DNA from: CAZWLY01 sp964634465
Lineage (GTDB): Bacteria; Desulfobacterota; Desulfarculia; G963662305
Reading direction: 5' to 3'
Length of the DNA stretch: 64,000 nucleotides
Assembly (NCBI GenBank): GCA_964634465.1
Contig: CAZWLY010000012.1
Span: forward strand, 50,028-114,027
Shown: positions 52,465-61,706 of the stretch, in pieces
How positions within the stretch are numbered: position 1 is the first letter of the stretch
Layout of the letters: each line of letters opens with the position of its first letter
Position numbers and translations under genes: made by a program
The notes under the pieces: model-generated
The model's database searches: none
What the model was told of the DNA's origin: nothing
What the model saw: the letters and a program-made list of their open reading frames with translations, nothing else

Positions 52465-53913
52465 CTACTGCCGGTAGACCGCCTTGTAGACGGCCAGAAT
52501 CTTGGCCAGGATCTTCTCCATCTGGGTCTCGTTTAGATTCAGCGGCCCTTGTGAGAGAACGGTCTTGAAGTCTTCGTAGCAGACCTCCATCTCTTTTACG
52601 GGCAGGCACTCGTCGTTGCTGCGGGCCAGTTCCTCGGCCGCGGCCAGAACCTTGACCACCGGCGGCGGCGGTTGTTCGCCCTCCTTGGGTTTGAGCTTGG
52701 TTTCGCTCAGGGTGATGATCCGCTTGTCGATGCCGGCCTGCTCCCACAGTTCCCGGCTCACCGGCCAGGCCACTTGATTGATCAGCTCCAGGAGCAGGTT
52801 GAACTCGACCTCGTTGAGCTCGTTGACCGAGCCGCGCTCGTGGAAGGCATACAGCAGGGCCGAACGGCCCAAGTCTCTCAGGAGTCCGATGTAGTAGCAC
52901 ACCGCCGGCACGCCGATGCCCGTGGCCTGGGCCAATACCCGGCCGGTCATCGCCTGGAAGAGCGATTCCCGCCAGCGGTGCATCAGATAGACGGCCAGGC
53001 GGTCCTGGCCGTGGATGGGAAAGAGGTTGTGGGCTTCGGGCGACGAAAGAACGTCGCTGATGACATCCATCCCCACCCTGAGCACGGCCATGCGGGCGTC
53101 CTGGACGGCGTCCACGCCGCTGTAAGCCGGCGAGTTGGCCACCGAGATGACCTTCAACGTCAAGCCGGGATCGGCCTCGATGAAGCGGACCAGTTGCTCG
53201 AACTTGACGTTGCGTCCCAACGACTTCTTCAACCGATCCAGAACCTGGCCGGAAACCGGCAGCACGATCTGATCGGGCCGGACGTTCCTGACCAGGCGGG
53301 CCAGGAGGTTGGCCGCCCGATTGCGGAACTTGGCCAGGGCCGAATTGAAGACCGTCTCGGCCTCCTTGACGAAGATGGTGACGATCTCGGGATCGAACCT
53401 GGAGCCGGCTTTCAAGAGCAGCGCGTCTGACGCCTTCTGGAAACCGTTTACTTCGTCGAGGACCTTGGACAACTCCTCGACAAAGTAGGCGGCTATCCCG
53501 ACCACCTGGGCCCCCAACGGAATGTCGTCTCCGGCCAGGCCGTCCGGGAAGCCTTTGCCGTCGATGTTTTCGTGGTGATGGCGAACGTAGGAGGCGGCGT
53601 CCTCCAGCCAGGTCATCTTGGCCAGGATGTCGGCCCCGACGGTGACGTGGTTGTTGACGACCTCCAGCTCATACTCGTCAAGCTCGGCCTTCCGGGCCAA
53701 CCGGCGGGGTACGGCCAGGTAGCCGATGTCGTGGAGCAGGGCGGCGATATGGATCTGTTCCCTGTCCCGCTCGCCGATCTTGAGCCGATCGGCCAGCATG
53801 TCGGCGTACTCGGCGACCATCTTGCGGTGGCCGGGATCGACGAAACCCTTGCTCTCGGCCAGCGCGGCGATCGAGTCGAGCATCTCGACGATGGCCTGCT
53901 CTTGTTTGTTCAT
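52465..53913 (-). CDS. HD-GYP plus HDOD domain signalling protein (copy 1)
   Basis: 482 aa. Residues 20-185 are an HD-GYP-type domain: AALLHDIGYLAVPRRL with the HD pair, HHENIDGKGFPDGLAGDDIPLGAQ with the GYP triad changed to GFP. Residues about 200-480 are an HDOD domain (ADPGLTLKVISVANSPAYSG). HD-GYP proteins are cyclic-di-GMP phosphodiesterases, HDOD proteins are regulators; no receiver domain is present. The altered GYP makes catalytic activity uncertain. It is a tandem paralogue of the next gene. Confidence 0.82.
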   Translation of the reverse strand: MNKQEQAIVEMLDSIAALAESKGFVDPGHRKMVAEYADMLADRLKIGERDREQIHIAALLHDIGYLAVPRRLARKAELDEYELEVVNNHVTVGADILAKMTWLEDAASYVRHHHENIDGKGFPDGLAGDDIPLGAQVVGIAAYFVEELSKVLDEVNGFQKASDALLLKAGSRFDPEIVTIFVKEAETVFNSALAKFRNRAANLLARLVRNVRPDQIVLPVSGQVLDRLKKSLGRNVKFEQLVRFIEADPGLTLKVISVANSPAYSGVDAVQDARMAVLRVGMDVISDVLSSPEAHNLFPIHGQDRLAVYLMHRWRESLFQAMTGRVLAQATGIGVPAVCYYIGLLRDLGRSALLYAFHERGSVNELNEVEFNLLLELINQVAWPVSRELWEQAGIDKRIITLSETKLKPKEGEQPPPPVVKVLAAAEELARSNDECLPVKEMEVCYEDFKTVLSQGPLNLNETQMEKILAKILAVYKAVYRQ

Positions 53914-54046
53914 TCCGGCTCCAGGCTACCAGGATAGACTATCCAGCGATATCAATCACACCTCGGTGTCAAAACTCGCAATAAAATGCGTCCCTTGCCA
54001 CGAATCACTCCTTCGCCCCCCGTCGCGGCAGGAGATCTGGCAAGGC

Positions 54047-55501
54047 CTAGTCCTGTTCCCGTCCATACAGTATACGATACAATGACCATATTTTCTTTAG
54101 CGACTTCAAAAATGTTTCCTGGGAAATATCCAGCCCCGCCGAGGCCATGAAATCCCTGAATCCCAGGTAGTACACCTCCAACGCCCTGGCCGAAGGCACG
54201 ACCGAATCCATTCGAGCCAGTCGGTCGGCCACGGACAGGACCCTGATCTTCACCGGCAGCGCGGCCGGGTCGGCGCTCGCCTGAGCCTGGGCGGCCAGCT
54301 CGATAATCTCCCCGTCCAGCCCGGCTTCGTCCATGATCCGCCGTGAAACCGGCCAGGACGCCGCCTCGATCAGCTCGAGAACCGTATCGAATTCAAACTC
54401 GGTCAGGCCCTCCAGGTGGTGAAAACGATGAAAGGCCAACAGCAGCACCGGCCGGCCGATGCCTTTGAGCAGGCCGACATAGTAGGCCGGAGCGGTCTCT
54501 TTTATCCCGGCCGCCTGGCTCAACACCCGGGCGGCCATGCCGCTGAAAATCGACTCCCGCCACCACCGTTCGTTGGTCTCGCCCAGGCGGCCGCCCTGCC
54601 CCACCAGAAACAGGTTCTGGGACGACATGGCATTCAGGATGAAGGAGACCTCGCTGAGCCCCAGGCGAATCACCGCCGCCCGAACCGATTTGACCCGCTC
54701 GACTCCGCCGAAGACCGGCGAGTTGGCCATGGAGATGATCTTGAGCGTCAAGCCGGGGTCGCTTTCCACATAGCGCACCACCCGTTCCAACTCGCCCTCG
54801 GCCTCCAGCATCCGCTTCAACCGGCCGGCCACCTTGGCCATCACCGGCAACAGCGCCTGGGACTCGGCGATCTTGTCGCAGATGGCCGCAATCTGCTTCT
54901 CGAACTGGGGCCGGTATCGATTGCGGCCGGCGGCGAATTCCTTCTGTGTGGCCGCCAAAAAGGCGACCACCAACTCGGGATTGAAGCGGGCGCCGGCGGC
55001 GGCCTTGAGTTTCTCCAGGGCCGCTTCGGCGTCGGCGGAGCGCGGCTCGGCCGCGGTCAGACTGTTCACGAAGTAATCGGCCAGGGCGATGATCTGGGCC
55101 CCGAGAGGGATTTCGTCCATGGTCAGGTTGTCGGGGTAGCCGCGGCCGTCGAAACGCTCGTGATGATGCCTGACCAGTTGGGCCGTCTCTTTGAGGAAGG
55201 GCATTTGGGCCAATAGATCGTGTCCGATCTCGGCGTGACTGGCCTTGACCTCTCGCTCGAACTCGTCGGCCGGCTCCCGGCCGGCCAGCTCTCTGGGTAG
55301 GGCCAAATAACCGATATCGTGCAGCCTGGCCGCCAGGCGAATCCGCTCCAGCTCTTTGGCCCCCACCGCCAGGTGTTCGGCCAGCAGGCCGGCGTACCTG
55401 GCCACGGCTTCGGAGTGACCGGGAGCGACAAGACCCTTCATCTCCACCAGGGAGACGACGGCCTCAAAAGCGGCGATCACACCCCGTTGGGTCTTGTTCA
55501 C
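54047..55501 (-). CDS. HD-GYP plus HDOD domain signalling protein (copy 2)
   Basis: 484 aa, same layout as copy 1: AARLHDIGYLALPREL, then HHERFDGRGYPDNLTMDEIPLGAQ with the canonical GYP, then the HDOD part with SDPGLTLKIISMANSPVFGG. C-terminal halves align throughout (ELIEAASWPVSRRIMDEAG against ELINQVAWPVSRELWEQAG). The pair arose by duplication; this copy keeps the catalytic residues for cyclic-di-GMP hydrolysis. 133 bases separate them, and both read leftward. Confidence 0.85.
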   Translation of the reverse strand: MNKTQRGVIAAFEAVVSLVEMKGLVAPGHSEAVARYAGLLAEHLAVGAKELERIRLAARLHDIGYLALPRELAGREPADEFEREVKASHAEIGHDLLAQMPFLKETAQLVRHHHERFDGRGYPDNLTMDEIPLGAQIIALADYFVNSLTAAEPRSADAEAALEKLKAAAGARFNPELVVAFLAATQKEFAAGRNRYRPQFEKQIAAICDKIAESQALLPVMAKVAGRLKRMLEAEGELERVVRYVESDPGLTLKIISMANSPVFGGVERVKSVRAAVIRLGLSEVSFILNAMSSQNLFLVGQGGRLGETNERWWRESIFSGMAARVLSQAAGIKETAPAYYVGLLKGIGRPVLLLAFHRFHHLEGLTEFEFDTVLELIEAASWPVSRRIMDEAGLDGEIIELAAQAQASADPAALPVKIRVLSVADRLARMDSVVPSARALEVYYLGFRDFMASAGLDISQETFLKSLKKIWSLYRILYGREQD

Positions 55502-55650
55502 GCGGCCCCCTTTATCACATTCTATGTGCCACCATAATGTCTTTTCTCTAAAAAGGCAACAAGTTCCGTGAGTTGTCCGAAGCGATCGCCGTTGGCACGG
55601 GCCTTGATAGCGATAATATCGACGGCCGATCTCGGCCGAGGGAGGGCCCC

Positions 55651-55830
55651 ATGAACACCATCCAGCAGCGGGTTTTGAACGAATATCTGGCTGTAATCAG
55701 AGAACAAAACGCGCTCGACTCTCCAGCGGCCGGCGTCAGAGAGCGCGACACCGCCCGTCAGGAATCCCCCACCCGGCCCCGCCGGCCCAAACCCCCGATC
55801 AAGGGCCGCTACATCGACGTGGTGGCCTGA
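55651..55830 (+). CDS. small hypothetical protein
   Basis: 59 aa from ATG 55651, well placed after GAGGGAGGG. An upstream in-frame start at 55573 is possible but has no ribosome site. Residues 1-18 (MNTIQQRVLNEYLAVIRE) form an amphipathic helix; the rest is charged and proline-rich (RRPKPPIKGRYIDVVA), probably disordered. No family recognised. It is divergent from the HD-GYP/HDOD genes and followed by a GC hairpin. Confidence 0.45.
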   Translation: MNTIQQRVLNEYLAVIREQNALDSPAAGVRERDTARQESPTRPRRPKPPIKGRYIDVVA

Positions 55831-55865
55831 GCCGCCCGACGCGGACCGCTTCATCCGGGTTTCAG

Positions 55866-55893
55866 GCCCCCGCCCCGCACCCGAGGCGGGGGC
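55866..55893. terminator. symmetrical GC hairpin before mnmG
   Basis: GCCCCCGCC (55866-55874) and GGCGGGGGC (55885-55893) form a perfect 9-bp stem with a ten-base loop. There is no T-run; it may stop transcription from the small upstream gene. Confidence 0.45.
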
Positions 55894-55908
55894 GAGGCTA
55901 TCCACCCC

Positions 55909-55936
55909 TTGACCCAAATATAACTCCTGGTACACT
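55909..55936 (+). promoter_or_regulatory. sigma70 promoter of the mnmG-lipB-lipA operon
   Basis: TTGACC (55909-55914), 16-base spacer, TACACT (55931-55936), about 19 bases before the mnmG start, so the leader is very short. Confidence 0.55.
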
Positions 55937-55954
55937 TGGGCCTCCGGGGGCAGG

Positions 55955-57829
55955 ATGCCGAAGGATCGATTCGACATAGTCGTGGTCGGCGGCGGTCACG
56001 CCGGGGTCGAGGCGGCGCTGGCCGGAGCCCGACTGGGCAAGCGGGTGGCGCTGGTCAGCCACGATCCGGCCAAGATCGGGGCGCTGAGCTGCAATCCGGC
56101 CGTGGGCGGTCTGGCCAAGGGCCATCTGGTCAAGGAGATCGACGCCCTGGGCGGGTTGATGGGCCGGACGGCCGACGCGGCGACCATCCAGTTCAGACGG
56201 CTCAACATGCGCAAGGGGCCGGCCGTGAGGGCCTCCCGGGCCCAGGTGGACCGAAACCACTACCGGCGGGCCGTTCAGCGGGCCGTGTTCGGGCAGCCGG
56301 GCCTGACCGTCATCACCGGCGAAGCGGTCGATCTCATCATCGAGCACGGCCGGGTGGCCGGGGTGGTCCTGGCCGACCGGGCTTCGGTCGAGGCCCGGGC
56401 GGTCATCCTGACCACCGGCACCTTCTTGAAGGGCCTGATCCACATCGGCAGCCTGAGCTTTCCGGCCGGCCGACTGGGCGACGCCCCGGCCGAGGGTCTG
56501 TCCGAGAGTTTGGCCCGCCTGGGATTGGAGCTGGGGCGGCTCAAGACCGGCACCCCGCCCCGGGTCTTCGCCAGAAGCGTCGATTTCTCCCGTCTCGAGG
56601 TCCAGCCGGGCGACGACGCTCCCCGCCCCTTCTCGATCATGAGCGCCGGCTTCCCCCTGCCCCAGACGGTCTGCCACATCACCCGGACCACGGCCGAGAC
56701 CCACGAGATCATCCGGGCCGCGCTCGACCGGTCGGCCCTCTTCTCCGGCAAGATCGAGGGAGTCGGGGCGCGTTATTGCCCGTCCATCGAGGACAAGATC
56801 GTCAAATTCCCCGATCGGGACAGCCACAACGTCTTCATCGAGCCCGAGGGGCTGAACTCGGAGACGGTCTACCCCAACGGCGTCTCCACCTCGCTGCCGC
56901 TGGACGTCCAGGAGGCTTTGATCAGGAGCCTGCCCGGACTCGAACGGGCCGAGTTGGCCCGGCCCGGCTACGCCATCGAGTACGACTTCGCGCCGCCGAC
57001 CCAACTCGGCGCCGACCTGGCCGTCAAGGGCGTGCCCGGACTCTTTCACGCCGGCCAGATCAACGGCACCTCGGGCTACGAGGAGGCCGGAGCCCAGGGC
57101 TTGATGGCCGGGTTGAACGCGGCCCGGTGGCTCGACGACGAGGAGCCGGTCATTCTGACCCGCGATCAGGCCTACACGGCGGTGATGATCGACGATCTGA
57201 CCACGCTGGGCACCAATGAGCCCTACCGGATGTTCACCTCCCGGGCCGAGTACCGGCTTCTTCTGCGGGAAGACAACGCCGCCGAGCGGCTCACCCCCCT
57301 GGGCCGAAAGGTGGGTCTGGTCGGCGAGGCCCAGTGGGCCGCGTTCAACCGGCGGCGGGAGGCAGCGGAAAAGGCCCGCCAGGCCCTGACCGGCCGGCGG
57401 ATCAAGCCCGACGAGGCGATCAATCGGGCCTTGATCGAGCTGGGCAGCGCCCCGCTGACCGAGGCGGTCGCGCCGGCCGATCTGCTCAAGCGGCCGGAGC
57501 TGAGCTGGAACGAACTGCGCCGGCTGCTGCCCGACCTGCCCGACCTGCCCGAGGAGGCGGCCGAGGCGGTGGAGGTCGAGGTCAAGTACGCCGGCTACGT
57601 GGCCAAGCAGGAGGCCCAGGTGGCCCGGTTCAAGGATCTGGAGGACAAGCTCATCCCCAGCCGGCTGGAGTACGCCGGCCTGCCCGGTTTGAGCCGGGAG
57701 ATGGTGGAGAAGCTGACCCGGATCCGACCCCGTTCGGTCGGTCAGGCGGCCCGCATCCCCGGCGTCACTCCGGCGGCGCTGATGATAATCTCTGTTTACG
57801 CCACACGCGAGGAAGGAAAGGCGGCATGA
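55955..57829 (+). CDS. mnmG: tRNA uridine 5-carboxymethylaminomethyl modification enzyme
   Basis: 624 aa, the usual length. FAD-binding motif VVVGGGHAGVEAALAGARLG, then SCNPAVGGLAKGHLVKEIDALGG and MRKGPAVRASRAQVDR, both diagnostic of MnmG/GidA. With MnmE it modifies the wobble uridine of several tRNAs. First gene of an operon; its TGA overlaps the lipB start in ATGA. Confidence 0.97.
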   Translation: MPKDRFDIVVVGGGHAGVEAALAGARLGKRVALVSHDPAKIGALSCNPAVGGLAKGHLVKEIDALGGLMGRTADAATIQFRRLNMRKGPAVRASRAQVDRNHYRRAVQRAVFGQPGLTVITGEAVDLIIEHGRVAGVVLADRASVEARAVILTTGTFLKGLIHIGSLSFPAGRLGDAPAEGLSESLARLGLELGRLKTGTPPRVFARSVDFSRLEVQPGDDAPRPFSIMSAGFPLPQTVCHITRTTAETHEIIRAALDRSALFSGKIEGVGARYCPSIEDKIVKFPDRDSHNVFIEPEGLNSETVYPNGVSTSLPLDVQEALIRSLPGLERAELARPGYAIEYDFAPPTQLGADLAVKGVPGLFHAGQINGTSGYEEAGAQGLMAGLNAARWLDDEEPVILTRDQAYTAVMIDDLTTLGTNEPYRMFTSRAEYRLLLREDNAAERLTPLGRKVGLVGEAQWAAFNRRREAAEKARQALTGRRIKPDEAINRALIELGSAPLTEAVAPADLLKRPELSWNELRRLLPDLPDLPEEAAEAVEVEVKYAGYVAKQEAQVARFKDLEDKLIPSRLEYAGLPGLSREMVEKLTRIRPRSVGQAARIPGVTPAALMIISVYATREEGKAA

Positions 57830-58551
57830 TTTCACGGCCGTTCATCATCGACCAGGCCGGGGCCGAGCCCGTCCCCTATTCACGAATCCTGACCCTCCAG
57901 CGAGGTTGGGCCGAGGCCCTGGCCCAAGACCGCCTGCCCGGCCTGATCTGGATCGGGACCCACAAGCCGGTGGTCACCATGGGCCGCCAGGCCGACGAGT
58001 CCGAGCTGATGATCCCGGCCGAGGAACTGCCCGGCCGGGGCGTGGAACTCCATTGGATCGAGCGCGGCGGGTTGGCCACGGTCCACGGACCGGGTCAGTT
58101 GGTCGTCTACCCGATCCTGAACGTCACCGACTTGGGCCTGGGCGTCCGCGACTTCGTCGACAAACTGGAAGAGGCGATGATCATGACCCTGGCCGGTTTC
58201 GGCATCGACTCCGGCCGCGACGAGCGCGGCCCCGGCGTGTGGGTCGGCGACGACAAGATCGGTTTCGTCGGTCTGGCCTTGAAGCGCCGGGTCAGCTTCC
58301 ACGGGCTGGCCTTGAACATCGAGCTGGACCCGAGCCTGTTCGACCTGATCTCGCCCTGCGGTCTGGTCGGGATCAACGTCGTCTCGGCCAAGGACGTCCT
58401 GGGCCGGCCGGTGGACATGGACCGGGCCGGTGAGCTGATGACCGAGGCCCTGTCGGAACTCCTCGGCCTGGACCCCTTGCCGGTCAGCCTGGAGGAAGCG
58501 GAGGCGTACCTTGCCGAACTCGACCAGAAAGCCAAAATGGCTGAAGGTTAA
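57826..58551 (+). CDS. lipB: octanoyl-[ACP]:protein N-octanoyltransferase
   Basis: 241 aa; start ATG 57826 overlaps mnmG. Moves octanoate from ACP to lipoyl domains. Motifs: THKPVVTMGRQ, RGGLATVHGPGQLVVYP, the catalytic lysine in WVGDDKIGFVGLA and the catalytic cysteine in LISPCGLVGINV. It overlaps lipA by 41 bases, so the two enzymes of lipoate synthesis are translationally coupled. Confidence 0.96.
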   Translation: MISRPFIIDQAGAEPVPYSRILTLQRGWAEALAQDRLPGLIWIGTHKPVVTMGRQADESELMIPAEELPGRGVELHWIERGGLATVHGPGQLVVYPILNVTDLGLGVRDFVDKLEEAMIMTLAGFGIDSGRDERGPGVWVGDDKIGFVGLALKRRVSFHGLALNIELDPSLFDLISPCGLVGINVVSAKDVLGRPVDMDRAGELMTEALSELLGLDPLPVSLEEAEAYLAELDQKAKMAEG

Positions 58552-59380
58552 GCTCTCCACCACGCCCCATCTGGGCCGGGTGGAACGGGCCATCTCGGCC
58601 GGCGGACTCCACACCGTCTGCCAGGAGGCGCTGTGTCCCAATCGGCTGGAGTGCTACAACCGGGCCACGGCCACCTTCCTTCTGATGGGCGACGTCTGCA
58701 GCCGGCGCTGCACCTTCTGCAACGTGGCCAAGGGCAAGCCGGCCCCGCTGAACCCGTCCGAGCCGGAGAACGTCGCCCGGGCGGCGGCCGAACTGAGCCT
58801 GGACTTCGTGGTCCTGACCTCGGTCACCAGGGACGACCTCCCCGACGGCGGAGCGGCCCACATCGCGGCGACCATTTCCGCCGTCAAGGCGGCCAACCCG
58901 AAAACCGGAGTCGAGGTCCTGGCTCCCGATTTCAAGGGCCAGGAGTCGGCGCTCGCGACGGTCCTCGAGGCCGGACCGGAGGTGTTCAACCACAACGTCG
59001 AAACCGTACCCCGGCTCTACCCGGCGCTTCGGCCCGAGGCCGAGTTCGGCCGATCGGTGAGACTGTTGGCCAGGGCCAAGGAGCTCAAGCCCGGCCTGGT
59101 CACCAAAACCGGGCTGATGCTGGGCCTGGGCGAAAGCGACGACGAACTGCGGCGGGCCCTGGCCGAGTTGGTCGCGGCGGGGGTCGATCTCCTGACCCTG
59201 GGCCAGTACCTGGCCCCGTCGAAGAGTCACCACCCGGTGGCCGAGTACGTCTCTCCGGAAAGGTTCGAGGCCTGGCGGAACGAAGCCCTCGAGATGGGCT
59301 TTGCCGACTGCGCCGCCGGGCCGCTGGTCAGGTCGTCCTATCGGGCCAAGGAGTTGTACCAAAGAGCCGGCGGGGAATGA
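58511..59380 (+). CDS. lipA: lipoyl synthase
   Basis: 289 aa from TTG 58511, which has GGAGGC at good spacing inside lipB. Inserts two sulfurs into protein-bound octanoate. Auxiliary cluster CQEALCPNRLEC (C-x4-C-x5-C), radical SAM cluster CSRRCTFCNV, and the C-terminal serine ligand region LVRSSYRAKE are all present. Terminated by the hairpin at 59489. Confidence 0.97.
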   Translation: MPNSTRKPKWLKVKLSTTPHLGRVERAISAGGLHTVCQEALCPNRLECYNRATATFLLMGDVCSRRCTFCNVAKGKPAPLNPSEPENVARAAAELSLDFVVLTSVTRDDLPDGGAAHIAATISAVKAANPKTGVEVLAPDFKGQESALATVLEAGPEVFNHNVETVPRLYPALRPEAEFGRSVRLLARAKELKPGLVTKTGLMLGLGESDDELRRALAELVAAGVDLLTLGQYLAPSKSHHPVAEYVSPERFEAWRNEALEMGFADCAAGPLVRSSYRAKELYQRAGGE

Positions 59381-59488
59381 TCGAAAGGCCTCAACCTGGA
59401 GGCCGCCCAAGCAATTGAAAAAACCGCCTTACCCCGACAGCCGCTCTCCCTGAATGGGTCTCATCTGCGGGGCGCAGCGGTTGAAAGG

Positions 59489-59520
59489 GCGGGGGAGACT
59501 TGGAGCCGCGCCTCCCCCGC
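59489..59520. terminator. bidirectional terminator between lipA and the hsp20 pair
   Basis: GCGGGGGAG (59489-59497) and CTCCCCCGC (59512-59520) form a perfect 9-bp stem; TTTAT follows on the plus strand and CCTTTC on the minus strand. It separates convergent operons. Confidence 0.7.
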
Positions 59521-59527
59521 TTTATCT

Positions 59528-59926
59528 CTAACCGGCCTTGACCTCAATCTTCCTCGGCTGGGCCGGACCGATCTTGGGCAGGATGAGCTCGAGCACGCCG
59601 TCTTTCATCTTGGCCGCGATCTTTTCCTTGTCGATCAACTGGCCGATCCTGAACTTGCGGTGATAACGGCCGGTTTCGTATTCGGCCAAGAGGGTCCGCT
59701 TGCCCAGTTCGGACTCGTTGGCCTCGGCGGTGATGGTTAACACGTCGTCTTCCAGGTCGATATCCACCTGATCGACGTTGACGCCGGGCAGATCGGCCAT
59801 CAGGGTCAAGGCCTCGTCGGTTTCGTAGATATCCACCGCGGGGATGAAGACCGGCCCGCTCTTGGTCGGCTCGCTGTCGGCCGGCGCTTCCACCTTGTGG
59901 CTGACGGTGATCTCTTTGTCAGGCAT
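59528..59926 (-). CDS. Hsp20/alpha-crystallin small heat-shock protein (copy 1)
   Basis: 132 aa. Alpha-crystallin domain about residues 28-118: PAVDIYETDEALTLMADLPGV, LAEYETGRYHRKFRIG, and GVLELILPK before the C-terminal I-x-V (RKIEVKAG). Prevents aggregation of unfolding proteins in the cytoplasm. The N-terminal arm is short. It lies 15 bases downstream of copy 2 and is cotranscribed. Confidence 0.94.
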   Translation of the reverse strand: MPDKEITVSHKVEAPADSEPTKSGPVFIPAVDIYETDEALTLMADLPGVNVDQVDIDLEDDVLTITAEANESELGKRTLLAEYETGRYHRKFRIGQLIDKEKIAAKMKDGVLELILPKIGPAQPRKIEVKAG

Positions 59927-59941
59927 CGCACGGCCCTCCTT

Positions 59942-60385
59942 CTAACCTTGATCGACCTTGATCTGGCGCGGCTTGGCCTCGTCGGCCTTGGGCAGAGTCA
60001 CGGTCAAAACGCCGTTCTTGGACACCGCCTCCACGGCCTCCGGCTTGACCGGGCTGGGCAGGGTGATGACCCGCCTGAACACGCCGGCGGTCCGCTCCCG
60101 GCGGTGGTAGTTCACACCCTCGCTGACCGGAATCTTGCGCTCGCCGCGCAGGGTCAGGCTGTCGCCGACCACGGAAATGTCCAGGTCGGCCGGCGCAACC
60201 CCGGGCAGTTCGGCCCGAACGTAGAAATTGTCGTCGTCTTCGGAAAGGTTGACCGGCGGGTAGACGCCCGACCAAGCGGCGGCCGAACGGCCGGCCAGGC
60301 TGGACATCAACCGGTCCATCTCCCTGGTCAATCGGCTCCACTCAGAGAACAAATCTCTCTGAGGAAACAATCTCCAGACAGTCAT
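59942..60385 (-). CDS. Hsp20/alpha-crystallin small heat-shock protein (copy 2)
   Basis: 147 aa, ATG 60385 after AAGGAGG. N-terminal arm FSEWSRLTREMDRLMSSLAG, then the alpha-crystallin domain VNLSEDDDNFYVRAELPGVAP, RRERTAGVFRRVITLP and NGVLTVTLPK with C-terminal RQIKVDQ. This is the more typical class-A-like Hsp20; the two likely co-assemble. A sigma70-like promoter stands upstream; no HrcA CIRCE element is visible. Confidence 0.94.
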   Translation of the reverse strand: MTVWRLFPQRDLFSEWSRLTREMDRLMSSLAGRSAAAWSGVYPPVNLSEDDDNFYVRAELPGVAPADLDISVVGDSLTLRGERKIPVSEGVNYHRRERTAGVFRRVITLPSPVKPEAVEAVSKNGVLTVTLPKADEAKPRQIKVDQG

Positions 60386-60826
60386 TGCGTCCCTCCTTAG
60401 AAAGATCGATCTCCGGTGATGCGGCGCCTCTCACCAATTTCGTCCTCATTCGCCCAAAAGCTAAGACGGCGTTTGCGACTGTCAAGACGTCGAGCCCTCC
60501 CAGGGAGTTACAGCCGGATGACGACGATCGAATACAGCCGGAACCCCCGCGGGGGCCAATCTCCCGCGCGGAGTTCGTTCTCCGCAACTCTAGGCGAAGA
60601 AGAACGACTCCGTATCCGCACCCGACACCTCGTCACTGCCGAGGGCGTTTCTGTCAATTTTTATCATGCCTTATCCTAGGTCCCGCCGGCACGCCCCGCC
60701 GCGAAGAGAACCATTCGTCCCCGCCGCTTACCGGGGCCGGAGGCGATGTGCTATATTGACCGCTGATTTCGACCGTCGCCGGAAGACGGACGACCGGCGG
60801 CGACGGGAACCGCTCTCACCCGGCCG
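60386..60826. other. non-coding gap upstream of the hsp20 pair and of the DUF-like secreted gene
   Basis: 441 bases. The left part holds the hsp20 promoter (60458-60485). Open frames here have no family character. Near 60750 a TATATT box precedes the secreted-protein gene. I see no RNA gene or repeat. Confidence 0.4.
60458..60485 (-). promoter_or_regulatory. candidate promoter of the hsp20 pair
   Basis: Minus strand: perfect TTGACA (60485-60480), 16-base spacer, TAGCTT (60463-60458), about 75 bases before the start codon. It does not fit the heat-shock sigma consensus well, so the stress response may be post-transcriptional. Confidence 0.45.
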
Positions 60827-61648
60827 ATGGTTGGCATGATCCGACGAAGCGCTATTCTCTTTCTCGCCCTCACCGTCCTGATCCGGGCGGCCGCTCCGGC
60901 CCTGGCCGGCGGGCTGGTCATCGAGGTTACGGCCCGGGCCGTCGTCGACGGCCCTCGGGTCAAGGCGGCGATCACCGTGACCAACAAGGGCGACGAGCCG
61001 GTGCTCAACGTCCGGGCCGAGGCGCCGGGATCGGCCGCAACGGCCGGTTCCAGAACGGTGGAGCGAATCCAGCCCGACGTGGCGGCCTCCCTGAAGCTCG
61101 ATCTGCCGCGGCCCGCCGACGGGCCGGGCCGCTATACGGCGCCGATTCTGGTCACCTTCCACAATCTCGACGGCCGTCGTTTCTCGGCCCTGGCCGGGAC
61201 CGAGTACTTTCTCGGCTCCGACGCGCCCAGCCCGCTCATCGTCCAGGCCGATCCCCTCGAGCTGCCCGGCCGGGGACGGCTCAAGGTCAGGTTGCTCAAT
61301 CCCCGCTCCGAGGCGAGTACGACCTCGATTAGACTCTACACCCCCTTGGAACTGAGCGCGACTCCGGCCGAGACGAAAACGACCGTCCCGGCCCGGGGCG
61401 ACAGCGAAGTCGAGTTCGAGCTGACCAATCTGACCGGGCAGACCGGGGCCGACTACCCGGTCTTGATCGCCGTGGAGCACATCCTGGGCGGCCTCCACGC
61501 CGCCAAACTGGCCCAGGTCATGGTCAGCCTGACCGACCCCAACCCCTTTCGCCGCCACCTGGGCTGGTGGCTGGCGGCCCTCGGCGGACTTTTGGTTTGG
61601 CTGGCCGTCCTTCAGCTTAAGGCCCGGCACCGCAACCGGCGGATCTGA
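60827..61648 (+). CDS. secreted or periplasmic protein with C-terminal membrane anchor
   Basis: 273 aa; an ATG at 60836 is an equally good start. Residues 4-26 are a signal sequence (MIRRSAILFLALTVLI, cleaved near ALAGG). The middle contains two beta-rich, Ig/CARDB-like segments (KAAITVTNKGDEPVLNVRAE; LKVRLLNPRSEASTTSIRLY). A C-terminal hydrophobic stretch (LGWWLAALGGLLVWLAVLQL) with a basic tail anchors it, with the bulk in the periplasm. No family name recognised. It is not obviously coupled to the DUF434 gene that follows. Confidence 0.65.
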   Translation: MVGMIRRSAILFLALTVLIRAAAPALAGGLVIEVTARAVVDGPRVKAAITVTNKGDEPVLNVRAEAPGSAATAGSRTVERIQPDVAASLKLDLPRPADGPGRYTAPILVTFHNLDGRRFSALAGTEYFLGSDAPSPLIVQADPLELPGRGRLKVRLLNPRSEASTTSIRLYTPLELSATPAETKTTVPARGDSEVEFELTNLTGQTGADYPVLIAVEHILGGLHAAKLAQVMVSLTDPNPFRRHLGWWLAALGGLLVWLAVLQLKARHRNRRI

Positions 61649-61667
61649 CCAGGCGGCCGGTCGGAGC

Positions 61668-61695
61668 TTGCCCGGACTCGATTTTCACCTATAAT
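61668..61695 (+). promoter_or_regulatory. strong promoter giving a probably leaderless DUF434 transcript
   Basis: TTGCCC (61668-61673), 16-base spacer, perfect TATAAT (61690-61695). The gene starts at GTG 61701 or ATG 61707, only 6 or 12 bases from the -10 box, so transcription would begin at or beside the start codon. Confidence 0.6.
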
Positions 61696-61706
61696 CATAT
61701 GTGGTT

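Noticed and set aside
55898..57835. Long minus-strand frame across mnmG
   Set aside because: Shadow of mnmG, with no recognisable domain and low-complexity composition.
60385..60759. Plus-strand frame upstream of the secreted-protein gene
   Set aside because: Overlaps the hsp20 promoter, lacks a ribosome site and has no coding character.
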